NCBI RefSeq assembly: GCF_019890635.1 | Contig: NZ_JAIOAB010000033.1 | Span: 1 to 64,000, forward strand | Direction: 5' to 3' | DNA: 64,000 nucleotides | DNA from: Streptomyces sennicomposti | Lineage (GTDB): Bacteria > Actinomycetota > Actinomycetes > Streptomycetales > Streptomycetaceae | Shown: piece by piece, positions 62,162-64,000 of the stretch | How the letters are laid out: every line of letters starts with the position of its first letter | Numbering within the stretch: the first letter of the stretch is position 1 | Translations under genes and position numbers: made by a program | Notes under the pieces: generated by a model | Databases searched by the model: none | What the model saw: the letters and a program-made list of their open reading frames with translations, nothing else | Told to the model about the DNA's origin: nothing

Positions 62162-62269
62162 CCCGGTACGGCTCCCCGGTGGGCGCGGGGGCGGCGACGC
62201 CCGGCCCCGCCGCCCCGCGCCACCACCACCCCCGACTGGCCGAAACGCCACCGTCGGCACCGAAGTCCC

Positions 62270-62294
62270 GCGTCACCTGTTTGACGGGTGACGC
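62270..62294 (+). promoter_or_regulatory. GCGTCACC-N9-GGTGACGC operator/promoter, copy 2
   Basis: The same 8-bp inverted repeat and 9-bp spacer as at 56300-56324, again with TTGAC in the spacer. It lies 100 bp before the alpha/beta hydrolase gene. Confidence 0.65.
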
Positions 62295-62394
62295 ACCCCG
62301 TGCCACAGTCGTCACGCACCTCGAACGGCAGTGATCCCAGGCACCCACCGGTTCCGCGCCGCCGTGCGCGACCGCGTCCGACGGAGGACTTCGC

Positions 62395-63465
62395 ATGATC
62401 GGCAGGCGCACGTTCGGCAAGGCCGTCAGTCTCGGCACGGGCACGGCGGCGGCCTCGCTGGCCGGCCTCCAGGGCGCGCCGGCCGCCTCGGCCGCGCCGC
62501 GACCGGAGGGCAGGCCGGAGGACACGGTGCCGGCCGCGTCCGGCACCGGTTCCGGCACGCACACGTCCTTCAGCACGCTGAAGCAGGTCAAGGCCGGTCT
62601 GCTGGACGTCGGTTACGCCGAGGAGGGGCCCCGGCACGGCCCGGTCGTCATCTGTCTGCACGGCTGGCCGTACGACATCCACAGCTACGTCGACGTCGCG
62701 CCGCTGCTGGCGGCCCAGGGCTACCGTGTGATCGTCCCGTACCTGCGCGGGCACGGCACGACGCGCTTCCTGTCCCCGCACACCGTCCGCAACGCCCAGC
62801 AGTCGGCGGTCGCCCTCGACATCGTCGCCCTGATGGACGCGCTGAAGATCGAGAAGGCGGTGCTCGCCGGGTTCGACTGGGGGTCGCGCACCGCCGACAT
62901 CGTCGCGGCGCTGTGGCCCGAGCGGGTCAAGGCGCTGGTGTCGGTGAGCGGCTACCTCGTCACCGACGTCGAGATGCAGAAGCGGCCGCTGCCCCCGCAG
63001 GCGGAGTACGCCTGGTGGTACCAGTACTACTTCGCCACCGAGCGGGGCCGCCTCGCCATGGTGGATCCGGACAACCGCCGCGCCCTGTGCCGGCTGGTGT
63101 GGGACATCGTCTCCCCCACCTGGGACTTCGACGACGCCACCTTCGCTCGTACGGCGGCGGCCTTCGAGAACCCGGACTACGCGGCGATCGTGATCCACAA
63201 CTACCGCTGGCGGCTCGGCCTCGCCGACGGCGAGCGGCGCTACGACCGGTACGAGAAGCGGCTCGTGCCGCGGCCGGTCATCCCGGCGCCCACCGTCGTC
63301 CTCGACGCCGAGCGCGACCCGTTCACCGGGCCGGACGACAGCGCGTACCGGGACCGGTTCACCGGCGCGTACCGGTACCACCGGCTCGACGGCATCGGCC
63401 ACAACCTGCCGCAGGAGGCCCCGGCGGCCTTCGCGCGGGCCGTCGTGGAGGCGGACCACCTCTGA
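62395..63465 (+). CDS. Tat-exported alpha/beta hydrolase (epoxide-hydrolase-like)
   Basis: A 356-residue protein. The N-terminus has a twin-arginine-type signal (GRRTFGKAVSLG) ending near AAPAASAAP. The hydrolase core shows the oxyanion motif CLHGWPYD and the nucleophile Asp in AGFDWGSRTAD. An Asp nucleophile is typical of epoxide hydrolases and haloalkane dehalogenases. The acid is probably in VVLDAERDPFTG and the His in DGIGHNLPQE. The substrate is unknown. Confidence 0.87.
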   Translation: MIGRRTFGKAVSLGTGTAAASLAGLQGAPAASAAPRPEGRPEDTVPAASGTGSGTHTSFSTLKQVKAGLLDVGYAEEGPRHGPVVICLHGWPYDIHSYVDVAPLLAAQGYRVIVPYLRGHGTTRFLSPHTVRNAQQSAVALDIVALMDALKIEKAVLAGFDWGSRTADIVAALWPERVKALVSVSGYLVTDVEMQKRPLPPQAEYAWWYQYYFATERGRLAMVDPDNRRALCRLVWDIVSPTWDFDDATFARTAAAFENPDYAAIVIHNYRWRLGLADGERRYDRYEKRLVPRPVIPAPTVVLDAERDPFTGPDDSAYRDRFTGAYRYHRLDGIGHNLPQEAPAAFARAVVEADHL

Positions 63466-63560
63466 GCAGGCGGACCGTCTCCCAACGGCCGCCGGAGCGC
63501 GCGGTGTTGCGGGCGCGGGCGGACGGGCTCGGCGCGGGCCCGGGTGAGTAGGTTGGCCGG

Positions 63561-64000
63561 ATGACGAGTCTCGCTCGTCCCCGGCTGTCCGGTCTGGGTC
63601 GGAACCCGGCCGCGCCCGACGCCGTCCTGGCGCGCCTGGCCGCGCACCGGGCCGGCCGGCACGGCATGACGCTGCGGCCCGGCCGGCCGGCGGACGCCGT
63701 GGCCGAGGCCCTGCTGACGCACGGCGGCCACGACGCGGCGGTGCACCTGCACGGGGAGCGGATCTCCCCGGCGGTGCGCCGCAGGATCGCCGAGCATCCC
63801 GATCCGGCGATCCGCGACGCCTGCGCGGACTTCGTGCGCCACTCGGTGGACCGCGGGGTGCGGACCGGCATCGACGCACCGGAGGAGGCCTACGGCCGGG
63901 CCCGGGCGGAACTCGTCCGCGCGCCGGACCCGAAGCTGCGCGCCGCGGTCGCGCGGGCCTGGTGCGACCGGCCGCTCGCCGTCCAGGCGGGACTGCTCAC
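63561..64000 (+). CDS. Repeat-type protein, cut by the window edge
   Basis: The frame starts ATG 63561 (MTSLARPRLSGLGRNPAAPD) and is open to the right edge, 146 codons. Segments such as VRRRIAEHPDPAIRDACADF and LVRAPDPKLRAAVARAW look like helical HEAT or leucine-rich-variant repeats. The rest of the gene and its function are not visible. Confidence 0.65.
   Translation, partial: MTSLARPRLSGLGRNPAAPDAVLARLAAHRAGRHGMTLRPGRPADAVAEALLTHGGHDAAVHLHGERISPAVRRRIAEHPDPAIRDACADFVRHSVDRGVRTGIDAPEEAYGRARAELVRAPDPKLRAAVARAWCDRPLAVQAGLL

Overview
The window is very GC-rich actinobacterial DNA, almost certainly a Streptomyces chromosome. Third codon positions are strongly G/C, GTG and TTG starts are common, and neighbouring genes often share 4-bp ATGA/GTGA overlaps. 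Secreted polysaccharide-degrading enzymes, ABC sugar importers without their own ATPase, SpoIIE-type phosphatases, and DasR-like and CebR-like operators all fit that genus. No rRNA, tRNA, CRISPR array or intact insertion sequence was seen.

Layout. (a) 1-11081: a cut-off HAD-phosphatase start, then a minus-strand operon read as an N-glycan utilisation locus: solute-binding protein, two permeases, GH5_18-like beta-mannosidase, secreted GH85 endo-beta-N-acetylglucosaminidase and GH38 alpha-mannosidase, with a divergent LacI regulator and CTAA..TTAG operators between. (b) 11.1-19.2 kb: a molybdopterin oxidoreductase, SRPBCC and DUF1345 proteins, a FlK-type thioesterase, a FUSC membrane protein, a PadR/SnoaL-like pair and two long tandem-repeat arrays. 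(c) 19.5-29.9 kb: the most interesting region, a plus-strand, mostly translationally coupled partner-switching (stressosome) operon: SpoIIE phosphatase, cobalamin-binding protein with a CarH-type W-x9-E-H photoreceptor motif, a decayed STAS gene, STAS, RsbW-like kinase, RsbR, RsbS, RsbT, an RsbX-like kinase/phosphatase fusion, a hybrid histidine kinase and a response-regulator/SpoIIE phosphatase. (d) 29.9-34.3 kb: secreted GH64 glucanase, GH18 chitinase (DasR-like operator upstream) and an alginate-lyase-family protein. (e) 34.5-36.6 kb: a Zur-type zinc-starvation cluster with zinc-independent ribosomal proteins, a CobW-like protein and an internally deleted bL31. (f) 37-45.5 kb: methyltransferase, hemerythrin, anti-sigma-type ATPase, a double SUKH-4 protein, an unknown protein and a monooxygenase/SIP/TetR islet. 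(g) 45.5-56.2 kb: FUSC, sugar MFS and glucose-dehydrogenase-like genes, NUDIX, a WYL regulator with a repeat-derived tail, an SDR, a frameshifted mannose-6-phosphate isomerase, a methyltransferase and a GNAT protein. (h) 56.3-64.0 kb: small and unknown genes, TetR/SnoaL pair, GH12 cellulase with a perfect CebR box, SDR, a small secreted protein, a Tat-exported alpha/beta hydrolase and a gene running off the right edge.

How it works together. In region (a) the secreted ENGase would release glycans, the ABC importer would bring them in (probably energised by the shared MsiK-type ATPase encoded elsewhere), and GH38 plus GH5_18 would dismantle them inside, under LacI control. In region (c) a corrinoid sensor and an RsbR-RsbS scaffold would control the RsbT and RsbW-like kinases, which SpoIIE phosphatases reverse, with a two-component module as a second input or output.

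A recurring oddity is short-period GC-rich tandem repeats. They lie mainly between convergent genes (11.1, 17.7 and 39.0 kb) but also within the 3' end of the WYL gene and inside other reading frames.
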